A stretch of 9,926 nt of DNA from Clostridium sp. UBA6758 (GCA_002453475.1 DKGY01000007.1:7129-17054), one strand, 5' to 3'; positions 1-6,775 are shown, numbered from the stretch's first letter. The notes: generated by a model from the letters alone, not told the origin. Program-made: numbers and translations.

Positions 1-576
1 TTTGAAGGAGAAGAGAAATATGACAACATGCAAGAAGAGGTCAATAAGCTAAAGGAAGGCTTAAAAATGGTATTATATTTTGCTAGACTAGATTCTTTCC
101 AGAAGGATTTTTTAGTAGAAAGGATTTCTTTAAAGCAGCTTGTTCGAGATACTGTAAATGAAGAAAAAAAGATTTTTATAAAGAATAGAATAATACCAAG
201 AATTGAAATAGATGAGAATATTGAAGTTTATAGTGATGCTAAGTGGCTAAAGTTTGTTTTAGGTCAGCTGATTATTAATGGAGTAAAATATTCTAAGGGT
301 AAAGGAAAAGAATTAATTATAAATGCGTCTGAAAATGAAAAAGAGATTTGGTTAAATGTCATTGATAAAGGAATAGGAATTCCTGTGAAAGATATAAAAA
401 GAGTATTTGATCCTTTCTTTACAGGAGAAAATGGACGTAAATATGGAGAATCTACTGGTATGGGATTATATATAATTAAAGAGATATCCCGAAAATTAGA
501 GTATGAGGTAGAGATACAATCTACTGTTAATGAGGGAACAATGGTTACAATGAAATTTAAAAAGGCAAATAGGTAG
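1..576 (+). CDS. BceS-like sensor histidine kinase, C-terminal part (5' end outside window)
   Basis: The reading frame is open from base 1, so the gene begins upstream and the first in-window ATG at 28 is internal; 191 residues are visible. They comprise the end of the dimerisation helix and a complete HATPase_c domain. Numbered from the internal Met, the ATP-site motifs are the N box around Asn84 (INGVKYS), the G1 box DKGIGI (113-118), the F box FDPFF (127-131) and the G2 box STGMGL (142-147). The stretch LYFARLDSFQKDF and the later SDAKWL are typical of BceS-type intramembrane-sensing kinases, which have two transmembrane helices and no real sensor domain. They phosphorylate a BceR-type regulator when the partner ABC transporter meets a cell-wall antibiotic. 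The phosphoacceptor His and membrane helices lie off the left edge, and a bceR-like gene is expected there. The downstream uppP-ABC unit supports the subfamily. Kinase identity is near certain; the Bce subtype is likely. Confidence 0.9.
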   Translation, partial: FEGEEKYDNMQEEVNKLKEGLKMVLYFARLDSFQKDFLVERISLKQLVRDTVNEEKKIFIKNRIIPRIEIDENIEVYSDAKWLKFVLGQLIINGVKYSKGKGKELIINASENEKEIWLNVIDKGIGIPVKDIKRVFDPFFTGENGRKYGESTGMGLYIIKEISRKLEYEVEIQSTVNEGTMVTMKFKKANR

Positions 577-598
577 ATAACTATCTATTTGCTTTTTT
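561..598 (+). terminator. Intrinsic terminator of the kinase operon
   Basis: GCAAATAG at 565-572 pairs with CTATTTGC at 585-592. A G-T wobble (573/584) and TAG/CTA (574-576/581-583) extend the stem to 12 pairs around an ATAA loop. The stem is followed by a run of six T (593-598) and preceded by A residues that can pair with it. The kinase stop codon TAG (574-576) lies inside the stem. The terminator implies that uppP-bceAB is transcribed from its own promoter. Confidence 0.85.
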
Positions 599-610
599 AA
601 ATATAAAACC

Positions 611-635
611 TTACATACATGTCACATTCCTGTAA
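611..635 (+). promoter_or_regulatory. Two overlapping BceR-type operator boxes upstream of uppP
   Basis: TTACA-TACA-TGTCA (611-624) and TCACA-TTCC-TGTAA (622-635) both fit the published TNACA-N4-TGTNA pattern bound by BceR-type response regulators. Their centres are 11 bp apart, one helical turn, so two regulator dimers could bind the same DNA face. The pair ends 3 bp before a poor -35, as expected of an activator-dependent promoter. The match is read directly from the sequence; binding is inferred from the family and from the Bce-type kinase and transporter on either side. Confidence 0.65.
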
Positions 636-638
636 GCT

Positions 639-666
639 TTGTAGATAGCAGTATATGCATTATTAT
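639..666 (+). promoter_or_regulatory. Candidate activated promoter for uppP-bceAB
   Basis: TTGTAG (639-644) and TATTAT (661-666) are 16 bp apart and lie directly downstream of the BceR-like boxes. The -35 matches the consensus at only three of six positions, consistent with dependence on an activator. The AT run TATTATTATAAA offers overlapping alternative -10 elements (664-669 and 667-672), so the exact start point is uncertain. Confidence 0.4.
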
Positions 667-705
667 TATAAACTAGTGCTATCAGTTTTAAAGGAGTGAT
701 AGTTA

Positions 706-1554
706 ATGGATATAATTTTTATATTAAAGGCTATTATAATTGCCATAGTAGAGGGTCTAACTGAATTTATACCGGTATCTTCTACAGGGCATATGATATT
801 AGTAGGATGGGCAATTGGTTTCGACGGAGAGTTCGCCAAGATGTTTGAAGTTGTAATTCAGCTTGGAGCCATAATGGCAGTGGTTGTTTTGTATTGGAAA
901 AAGATTGAGGAGAGTATAATTGAGTTCTTTAGTTTTATATTCACCCGAGGGAAAAAAGGAAAAACAGGCTTTAGATTTGGAATAAATGTTATTATGGCGT
1001 CTATTCCAATGGCAATTGTGGGAGTGCTATTTTACGATAAAATAAAAGCAAAGTTTATACCTGAAGCTGTTATAGTTGGGTTTATAGTTGGAGGAGTATT
1101 ATTAATAATACTTGAGAACATATATAAAAATAAGAATAGTAAGGTAGAAGACATAGATAATATAACACCTGGACAATCACTTAAGGTGGGGTTATTACAG
1201 CTTTTGGCTGTGTGGCCAGGAATGTCAAGAAGTGCTTCTACAATCATGGGAGGATGGATTGCAGGATTATCAACACCCATAGCGGCAGAATTTTCATTTT
1301 TCATAGCTATTCCAGCAATGATAGGTTCTTCAGGAAAGGATTTATTTGAATTTAACTACTCTATAATGACACCAACTCTATGGATTGCATTAATTGCTGG
1401 ATTTGTCGTAGCTTTTTTAGTAGCTTTAATAGTTATGAAAAAATTTGTGGATTTTCTGAAAAAGAAACCACTAAAGGTATTTGCTATATATAGAATAGTA
1501 GCAGGGATTTTACTAGGAGCACTAGTATTAACTAATATTATAACTTTAACATAA
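706..1554 (+). CDS. uppP: Undecaprenyl-diphosphatase (UppP/BacA family)
   Basis: This integral membrane enzyme dephosphorylates undecaprenyl pyrophosphate to the monophosphate, recycling the lipid carrier of peptidoglycan synthesis. It confers bacitracin resistance when overproduced, because bacitracin traps the pyrophosphate form. The 282 residues match the usual family length of about 270-280. Both conserved motifs are intact: EGLTEF and PVSSTGH near the N-terminus (Glu16, Glu20, Ser26, His29) and PGMSRSAS with Arg175. About eight hydrophobic helices fill the rest. The start is supported by AAGGAG at 691-696, nine bases before the ATG. It lies just upstream of the bceA-like gene (14 bp from stop to start), with no terminator between them. 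It probably shares the BceR-type promoter, so it would be induced together with the detoxification transporter rather than serving as the housekeeping copy. Function is near certain; the inducible role is inferred. Confidence 0.96.
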   Translation: MDIIFILKAIIIAIVEGLTEFIPVSSTGHMILVGWAIGFDGEFAKMFEVVIQLGAIMAVVVLYWKKIEESIIEFFSFIFTRGKKGKTGFRFGINVIMASIPMAIVGVLFYDKIKAKFIPEAVIVGFIVGGVLLIILENIYKNKNSKVEDIDNITPGQSLKVGLLQLLAVWPGMSRSASTIMGGWIAGLSTPIAAEFSFFIAIPAMIGSSGKDLFEFNYSIMTPTLWIALIAGFVVAFLVALIVMKKFVDFLKKKPLKVFAIYRIVAGILLGALVLTNIITLT

Positions 1555-1568
1555 TAGAGGTGAATAGA

Positions 1569-2315
1569 ATGGGAGTTTTAGAAGTAAGTAACTTAAGTAA
1601 AGTATATGGAAGTAAGATATTATTCAGTGCCTTAAATAATATAAGCTTCTCTATAGAAGAGGGTGAATTTGTAGGGATTATGGGGCCATCAGGAAGCGGT
1701 AAGACAACCCTGTTAAATATGATTTCAACAGTAGATAAACCAACCTCAGGAGAAATAACAATAAAAAATAAAAATCCTTTAAAGTTACAGGGAGATGAAC
1801 TTGCCTTATTTAGAAGGCGAGAATTAGGTTTTGTATTTCAAGATTTCAATCTGCTTGATACATTAACTGTGGGAGAGAATATAGTGCTTCCACTTACGCT
1901 AGATGGTATCCCGGTTAAAAAACAGGATGATGAGCGTAACAGAATATCAAAAATACTTGGAATAGAGGATTTGCTAAATAAGAGAACTTTTGAAATATCT
2001 GGTGGAGAATCTCAAAGAACAGCAATCGCGCGAGCATTAATTCATAATCCTACTTTAGTGTTGGCAGATGAACCTACTGGCAACCTAGATTCTAAAGCAG
2101 CTAAAATAGTAATGGAATTGTTTGAACAAGTAAATAAAAAGGAAAGGGTAACTACAATTATGGTAACCCATGATCCTCTATCTGCCAGCTATTGCAGCAG
2201 AATTTTATTTATAAAAGATGGAGCTATATACAATGAGATTTATAGAGGGGATAGCAGACAGCAATTTTATCAGGAAATTATTGATGTGCTTGCACTGCTA
2301 GGAGGTAGTAACTAA
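1569..2315 (+). CDS. BceA-like ABC transporter ATP-binding protein
   Basis: This is the 248-residue cytoplasmic ATPase of a peptide-antibiotic detoxification transporter of the MacB/BceA type. Visible motifs are Walker A GPSGSGKTT (39-47), a Q-loop at Gln91 (VFQDFN), the signature ISGGESQR (143-150), Walker B LVLADEP with Asp167 and Glu168, a D-loop NLDS and the switch His201. All are intact, so it should be active. An in-frame GTG at 1560 would add three residues, but it lies inside the ribosome binding site AGAGGTG (1556-1562). That site is spaced six bases from the ATG at 1569, so the ATG was chosen. The stop codon overlaps the permease start by one base (TAATG), indicating translational coupling. 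Bce-type transporters free the lipid target from bacitracin or lantibiotics and also form the sensory complex with the kinase. The substrate of this one cannot be read from the sequence. Confidence 0.93.
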   Translation: MGVLEVSNLSKVYGSKILFSALNNISFSIEEGEFVGIMGPSGSGKTTLLNMISTVDKPTSGEITIKNKNPLKLQGDELALFRRRELGFVFQDFNLLDTLTVGENIVLPLTLDGIPVKKQDDERNRISKILGIEDLLNKRTFEISGGESQRTAIARALIHNPTLVLADEPTGNLDSKAAKIVMELFEQVNKKERVTTIMVTHDPLSASYCSRILFIKDGAIYNEIYRGDSRQQFYQEIIDVLALLGGSN

Positions 2316-4186
2316 TGAATCTTAGAGAGTTTGCAATTAAAAATGTGCAGAGAAATGCAAAAGCATATTTTGCATACTTTTTAAGTAGCACAATATCGGC
2401 AGCCTTATTATTCTCTTTTACTATGCTTATACTTCATCCTGATTTTAAGGTGAGTTCTTTTCCTCAGCACATAAAAAATACACTTTATGTCACAATAGTG
2501 ATAGCATACCTATTTATATGTTTATTTGTGTTTTATTCCATAAGTGTTTTTCTTAAAAGTAGGTATAAAGAATTTGGAATACTTTATATTATAGGCTCTT
2601 CAAAAAGGCTAGTACAAAAGATGATACGTATTGAAAATATGCTCATTAGTTCAGTAGCAGCGATTGCAGGCATATTGGTGGGATTAATTTTTTCTAAGAT
2701 CCTTTTCGCCGCCAGCGGAAAGATTTTAGGATATAATGCACTAAAATTTTATCTCCCTGTTAAAGCTATGATTATTACTTTTAGTGCTTTTGTAATGATC
2801 GGAATAGTAATTTCAACTTTTTGCACATTTATTATAAAAGAAGATAAAGTTTTAAGTTTAATAAAGGGAACTAAAAGGCCAAGACCTGAACCCAAAGCCT
2901 CTGTTATTCTTGCTGTCATATGTATAGCGCTTTTAGCTGTAGGATATTTTTTATCAGTTACAAGCAGTGAAAAAACAATAACAAATAGAATAATACCTGT
3001 AACTGCAATGGTCGTGGCAGCTACCTATTTATTATTTTCTCAATTAAGCGTATTTATAATCAAGTTATTAAAAAGAAATAGAAGCTTATATATGAAAAAA
3101 ACTACAATGCTTTGGGTTTCCAATTTACTATACAGGATAAAAGATAATACCAGAATGTTTTTCATAATTACAATAACTTCAACGGTTGCCCTTTCAGCAA
3201 TAGGATCAGTATATGCTTATTGGAGAGATAAGGAGTACCAAATAAACAGAGACTTTCCGCAATCATTCTTCCTTTCTAATACTTACGAGAGTAAGGATAA
3301 AGTTGATTTAAAAGCTGATTTTATTGAAAATTCATTGAAAACTCAGGGTATATCTTACACTAAAGCTAGTGACGAAATAAAATTTGTTATTCCTGATGAT
3401 GATACAGATGAAGTAGTTATAATTAATGAAGCTTGTTATAAAAAGTTAGCATCAGTACTGGCCTTAAATACTGTTTCCTTTAATGATTATGAAACTATAA
3501 AGTATGTATCTTTATCTGGAGATAAAAGAAAAGATATTAGTCTGAATGGTATAAAACTGGAGGTTACTAAAAAGAATGATAAAGGGATACTTCCAACAAT
3601 TTATAGAGATGTATATGTAGTTAAAGATGAAGTATATGAAAGTATAGTTGGTGTTAAATACTATTTTGCTACATTTAATGTAGAGAATTATAAGGATACA
3701 TTGAATATATGTAAAAATTTCTTTGATAAATTTGGAAGTCGTGACGAAGATAATAAGTTCCATAATAATTTATTAAAAGTAGATATACTAGAAAGTACTA
3801 AAATAGCCTATGGAGTACTTTTGTTTAGTGCAATATTTATCGGGCTTATATTCTTTGTAACAACTGGAAGCTTCTTGTACAATAAGTGCTACATGAATAT
3901 TATAGAGGATAAAAACAAATACAAACAGTTAAATAAAATAGGCTTAACTTTTAAAGAAATAAAGAGGATACTAAATATTGAAATAGGAGTGCTGTTTTTA
4001 CTTCCTTATATAGTTGCTATAGTGCACTTTGCCTTTGCTATGAGTGCATTAAAATATAGCTTTGACCTTGAAATAGTTATTCCAGCATTGCTAGTAATAG
4101 GAATTATGTTAATCGCTCAGATTATATATTTTTTCATTATTAGAAAAAACTACTTGCTAGAGATGAAAAAAAGTTTGACAAAATAA
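2315..4186 (+). CDS. BceB-like ABC transporter permease with large extracellular sensor domain
   Basis: This 623-residue membrane subunit partners the preceding ATPase. Hydrophobicity suggests ten helices, at roughly 17-40, 57-79, 108-132, 150-174, 195-214, 226-250, 281-301, 498-520, 556-578 and 586-608. A hydrophilic domain of about 195 residues (302-497) lies between helices seven and eight. This architecture, with FtsX-like segments on both sides, is the hallmark of BceB-type permeases. There the extracellular domain recognises the antibiotic-lipid complex and the helices pass the signal to the BceS kinase. GGAGG at 2301-2305 is nine bases from the ATG, which overlaps the ATPase stop. A 10-bp terminator follows 40 bases after the stop. 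The extracellular domain varies widely in this family and sets specificity, so bacitracin is only the best guess. A lantibiotic or other lipid II or undecaprenyl-pyrophosphate binder is equally possible. Confidence 0.92.
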   Translation: MNLREFAIKNVQRNAKAYFAYFLSSTISAALLFSFTMLILHPDFKVSSFPQHIKNTLYVTIVIAYLFICLFVFYSISVFLKSRYKEFGILYIIGSSKRLVQKMIRIENMLISSVAAIAGILVGLIFSKILFAASGKILGYNALKFYLPVKAMIITFSAFVMIGIVISTFCTFIIKEDKVLSLIKGTKRPRPEPKASVILAVICIALLAVGYFLSVTSSEKTITNRIIPVTAMVVAATYLLFSQLSVFIIKLLKRNRSLYMKKTTMLWVSNLLYRIKDNTRMFFIITITSTVALSAIGSVYAYWRDKEYQINRDFPQSFFLSNTYESKDKVDLKADFIENSLKTQGISYTKASDEIKFVIPDDDTDEVVIINEACYKKLASVLALNTVSFNDYETIKYVSLSGDKRKDISLNGIKLEVTKKNDKGILPTIYRDVYVVKDEVYESIVGVKYYFATFNVENYKDTLNICKNFFDKFGSRDEDNKFHNNLLKVDILESTKIAYGVLLFSAIFIGLIFFVTTGSFLYNKCYMNIIEDKNKYKQLNKIGLTFKEIKRILNIEIGVLFLLPYIVAIVHFAFAMSALKYSFDLEIVIPALLVIGIMLIAQIIYFFIIRKNYLLEMKKSLTK

Positions 4187-4226
4187 ATAAGATATGTAAT
4201 AGAGCTTTATAAACTATGAATTTGAG

Positions 4227-4263
4227 AAAAAGTGCTAATCTTGTACGGATGAAGCACTTTTTT
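4227..4263 (+). terminator. Intrinsic terminator of uppP-bceAB
   Basis: AAAAAGTGCT (4227-4236) pairs perfectly with AGCACTTTTT (4253-4262). The 16-base loop can add an inner ATC/GAT pairing. The right arm runs into a T tract ending at 4263. It closes the transporter operon 40 bases after the permease stop. Confidence 0.8.
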
Positions 4264-4392
4264 CTTTGATTTTAATTTCTATACCAAGACAAAAGAACCT
4301 AATCTTAATCTTTCCTCTGTAGTTATTCTTTTTCAAATTTTTACTACTAAGATACAGTCCGTTGAATAAATTAAAATCAAAATGATAATTCA
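4264..4392. other. Gene-poor AT-rich spacer with a long-range inverted repeat
   Basis: The gap between the bceB-like gene and the acetyltransferase gene is 362 bases. Apart from the terminator and a candidate promoter it holds no supported gene. TTTGATTTTAATTT (4265-4278) is repeated as a perfect inverted copy at 4368-4381, leaving 89 bases between. A minus-strand open frame of 52 codons (4393-4235) runs through it but has no ribosome binding site and no recognisable sequence. A decayed insertion or simple AT-rich chance pairing are both possible. Confidence 0.35.
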
Positions 4393-4422
4393 TAGACATA
4401 AGTTAGTTAAATACACTACAAT
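4393..4422 (+). promoter_or_regulatory. Candidate sigma-A promoter for the acetyltransferase gene
   Basis: TAGACA (4393-4398) and TACAAT (4417-4422) each match five of six consensus bases and are 18 bp apart. Transcription from here would give a leader of about 120 bases. That leader contains GTTAC (4455-4459) inverted as GTAAC (4476-4480), a short dyad of unknown meaning. Confidence 0.4.
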
Positions 4423-4548
4423 TGTAAATATTATATAGATTATTGCATTTAGTTGTTACACTTTTTAAATGCGTCGTAACGATAGAAATTTATCTTATCT
4501 ATAAAAAATTAGTGCAACAAAATGAGTTTAAGGGAGAAGATGAATTTA

Positions 4549-5040
4549 ATGGAGAAAAGAATATATCTAGAGAAATTTACATCAGAAGATTTTGATAAAT
4601 ATTATGAATTAGTTGGTAATAAAGAAGTAATGGCAATGATTACAGAGCGAGCAATTCATTTAGATGAAGCAACCAGAAATTATAATGTGCTTTTGAGTAA
4701 CAACGAATTACATAAGTCATTTGGTAATTTTAAAGCAATGGAATTTACGACTAATAAATTTATTGGTTCTGCTTTATTGAAAGTTAAAGAAAAGAGCTAT
4801 AGAGAAGCGGAACTAGGTTATATGCTATTGCCTAGTTACTGGGGTAAGGGGAGTGGCAGTGAAGTTGCTAAACCTCTAATTGAAAAGGCAAAAGAAGAAA
4901 GACAATTAAATAAAATTATTGCAATTATAGATACTAATAATATTCCTTCTCGAAAAATTTTAATTAATAATGGATTTATTTCTTATAAAGTATGTGAAAT
5001 AGACGGGTTACCTGGAGAAATATTAAGCATGGAAATATAG
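4549..5040 (+). CDS. GNAT-family N-acetyltransferase (RimJ/RimL-like)
   Basis: This predicted soluble enzyme transfers an acetyl group from acetyl-CoA to an amine; the acceptor is unknown. In the 163-residue form chosen here, the N-terminus RIYLEKFTSEDFDKYYELV is the usual first strand and helix of RimJ/RimL-like GNATs. Motif A, the acetyl-CoA pyrophosphate loop, is at 88-112 (ELGYMLLPSYWGKGSGSE, with GKGSGS as the P-loop). Motif B is NIPSRKILINNGF at 131-143. In-frame ATGs also occur at 4522 and 4540. AGGGAG (4531-4536) is 12 bases from 4549 but only 3 from 4540, and 4522 has no site, so 4549 is preferred without being certain. The gene stands alone with its own probable promoter. No strong terminator was found after it, only a weak CTTTAAA/TTTAAAG dyad just past the stop. 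The fold is near certain; the substrate is unknown and could be a protein, an antibiotic or a small amine. Confidence 0.87.
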   Translation: MEKRIYLEKFTSEDFDKYYELVGNKEVMAMITERAIHLDEATRNYNVLLSNNELHKSFGNFKAMEFTTNKFIGSALLKVKEKSYREAELGYMLLPSYWGKGSGSEVAKPLIEKAKEERQLNKIIAIIDTNNIPSRKILINNGFISYKVCEIDGLPGEILSMEI

Positions 5041-5160
5041 AAACCTTTAAAGCCTTTGTTTTAAAGTTACGGTTAACCATATCATATATCTTTAATCTTT
5101 GCACTAAAACTACCCAACAAAGGATTATTTAAGAATATAATGGATTTATAAAGTGTGAAA

Positions 5161-5197
5161 ATATAGTATTAATTACTATTCATAATCAATACTATAT
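5161..5197. repeat. 10-bp inverted repeat (hairpin) in the convergent intergenic region
   Basis: ATATAGTATT (5161-5170) and AATACTATAT (5188-5197) are perfect inverted copies around a 17-base loop. They lie between the convergent acetyltransferase and dehydrogenase genes. There is no T tract on the plus side and the stem is almost all A-T. It could be a weak terminator or simply AT-rich sequence. Confidence 0.35.
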
Positions 5198-5209
5198 AGT
5201 TATGCTTAA

Positions 5210-5260
5210 TAGATAAGAAAGCATTTAAGTAGGATATTAAAGCTGGTATCCTACTTAAAT
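5210..5260 (-). terminator. Hairpin terminator of the sugar dehydrogenase gene
   Basis: ATTTAAGTAGGATA (5223-5236) and TATCCTACTTAAAT (5247-5260) form a perfect 14-bp stem with a 10-base loop. The stem begins six bases after the minus-strand stop codon. Read on the minus strand it is followed by GCTTTCTTATC, a moderately U-rich tail. The stem is strong, so termination in the minus direction is likely. Confidence 0.75.
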
Positions 5261-5266
5261 CATAGG

Positions 5267-6631
5267 TTATTTTTTAGTAATTCTCCATATAACTCCAGTC
5301 TTTGGTATAAATTCATCAGGCTCATTCTCTGGAGTAACTGAGAAATCTAATATATACATAGCATCATCAGGTCCAAACAATACGTCTATTGGCCTTTCAA
5401 AGCCACCATCACCTGTATAAGAAGCTGCAAAACCAGATTTATTAATAGCAAAGTTACTTATTTCGCCTGTTTGCATATTAATTCTTGATATTCTGTGACC
5501 TACTCTAGGCAGAGGTTTGCCTCCTGTGGTTTCCGGAGCTTCACTGCCATATTCAGCAATATAAGCATCTCCATAGGGACCAAAATCACTATTATAATTA
5601 AAATCAAAGCCCATTATAGCAGAATGTGGAGCAAAGATGGCAAAGGGCTTTGGAGGAATCATTGGATGATCAGCAATTAAAAATTTAGGTTGAGGTTTGT
5701 CTTCTGCTTTAAATCTTGATAATGTTACTGGAAGTCCTCCAGTGTAATCGGGCCAGCCATACCAAAATCCAGGCTTAATTATTTGGAATTCATCTGGAGA
5801 ATTATTAATAGGCCTACTGCCTCTAACATCTGAACCATGGTTTGTACTAAATAACCTATTGAATCTATCGAATTTTAATCTAAAGGGATTTCTAAGCCCC
5901 CAAGCGACTAACTGAAGATCTGAACCATCAAGGTTTGCTCTAAGTATACTGCCACTAGCTCTTTCAATTCTTTTTACTATTTCATAAGGTTTACTTGGCA
6001 CACCAAAGGGTGAATACGCGCCAGTAGATGTATGATCATTTGGTGATGCGGTTTGAATGTTTTTGGTTATAAAGTTTTCACCATTTAGAATTATGTCATC
6101 ACCAGGATAATCATGAAAGAATGGATGGTTTTTAATCCAACTGTTATCCAATCCCACTACACCAGAATTGGTAGCCGTTCCTTGTCCAAAATACATTTTA
6201 CCATCATGTCCAAACATTACTTGATTGTTATGATGATCACCAAGACTAGGTAGACCAGAAATTATATCTTGTTTCGTCCCATCAGACTTTACTATAGTTA
6301 TAAATCCCGTGTGAGATACATAAATATTTCCATTGAGATAATTACTACCTGTTAATGGAGGATTAAAACCTTCTGCAATTACTTCAAAGCCTTTGTTAGA
6401 AAGGCGCAGAACTTTACCGCTTCCTGAGATAACTCCCGCATCAGCTACCAGCATTTCTCCGTTCTCTGTAAAAACCATACTTATAGGAGTATCTAATCCT
6501 TCTGCGAATACATCTATGTTATAGCCTAAGGGTAAGAATATGTCTGAAGGATTAAGTTTTCTCTTGTAATTTTTATTACTTTCACTATTGGGTGTAGTTA
6601 CATTATGATATAATTTTTCTTCTCTTCTCAT
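5267..6631 (-). CDS. PQQ-dependent sugar dehydrogenase family protein (glucose/sorbosone dehydrogenase fold)
   Basis: The 454-residue protein has the repeated strands of a six-bladed beta-propeller of the soluble glucose/sorbosone dehydrogenase type. Family landmarks include PISMVF-NGEMLVAD (49-64), GDHHNN (131-136, with the candidate active-site histidines), GSILRANLDGSDL (227-239), AWGLRNPFRL (243-252), NHGSD (264-268), PGFWYGWPDY (287-296) and TGVIWRI at the C-terminus. Characterised members oxidise aldoses with PQQ in the periplasm or outside the cell. Here the N-terminus is hydrophilic and charged, with no signal peptide or lipobox, so the product appears cytoplasmic. An in-frame TTG at 6646 overlaps the ribosome binding site GGAGGAG (minus strand, 6644-6638). 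That site is six bases from the ATG at 6631, which is therefore the start. A TATACT -10-like element lies at 6669-6664, but no clear -35 was found. No PQQ genes are in the window. The fold is secure; the true cofactor and substrate are unknown. Confidence 0.83.
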   Translation of the reverse strand: MRREEKLYHNVTTPNSESNKNYKRKLNPSDIFLPLGYNIDVFAEGLDTPISMVFTENGEMLVADAGVISGSGKVLRLSNKGFEVIAEGFNPPLTGSNYLNGNIYVSHTGFITIVKSDGTKQDIISGLPSLGDHHNNQVMFGHDGKMYFGQGTATNSGVVGLDNSWIKNHPFFHDYPGDDIILNGENFITKNIQTASPNDHTSTGAYSPFGVPSKPYEIVKRIERASGSILRANLDGSDLQLVAWGLRNPFRLKFDRFNRLFSTNHGSDVRGSRPINNSPDEFQIIKPGFWYGWPDYTGGLPVTLSRFKAEDKPQPKFLIADHPMIPPKPFAIFAPHSAIMGFDFNYNSDFGPYGDAYIAEYGSEAPETTGGKPLPRVGHRISRINMQTGEISNFAINKSGFAASYTGDGGFERPIDVLFGPDDAMYILDFSVTPENEPDEFIPKTGVIWRITKK

Positions 6632-6723
6632 AAAAAACTCCTCCAAATTTAATAATATTTAATAGTATATTCTAGTAGTTTATTGATGGTTACTTATAAA
6701 GCTTCAGATATAGCTAAATAGTT

Positions 6724-6753
6724 GTAACAGAAAAAAGTTTAAATTAATATAAT
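6724..6753 (+). promoter_or_regulatory. Candidate promoter for the small membrane protein gene
   Basis: A perfect TATAAT (6748-6753, with a second at 6755-6760) is preceded by GTAACA (6724-6729) at 18 bp, which matches four of six -35 bases. The region is a 176-bp divergent spacer shared with the dehydrogenase gene. The -10 is convincing; the -35 is modest. Confidence 0.45.
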
Positions 6754-6763
6754 ATATAATTGA

Positions 6764-6775
6764 TTATCTAGATAA
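6764..6775. promoter_or_regulatory. 12-bp perfect palindrome, candidate operator
   Basis: TTATCTAGATAA is a perfect palindrome lying just after the -10 elements and 19 bp before the ribosome binding site of the membrane protein gene. This is where a repressor would block transcription. No known regulator motif was recognised, and AT-rich DNA yields short palindromes by chance. Confidence 0.3.

Noticed and set aside
1560..1568. Upstream GTG start for the BceA-like gene
   Set aside because: The GTG is part of the AGAGGTG ribosome binding site of the ATG at 1569.
4235..4393. Minus-strand 52-codon frame starting MNYHFDFN in the spacer after the bceB-like gene
   Set aside because: No ribosome binding site, no recognisable sequence, and it runs through the bceAB terminator and one arm of the inverted repeat.
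5041..5075. CTTTAAA/TTTAAAG dyad as a terminator for the acetyltransferase gene
   Set aside because: The stem is short, all but one pair is A-T, and no T tract follows.
6632..6646. Upstream TTG start for the sugar dehydrogenase gene
   Set aside because: The TTG and the two codons after it overlap the GGAGGAG ribosome binding site that serves the ATG at 6631.
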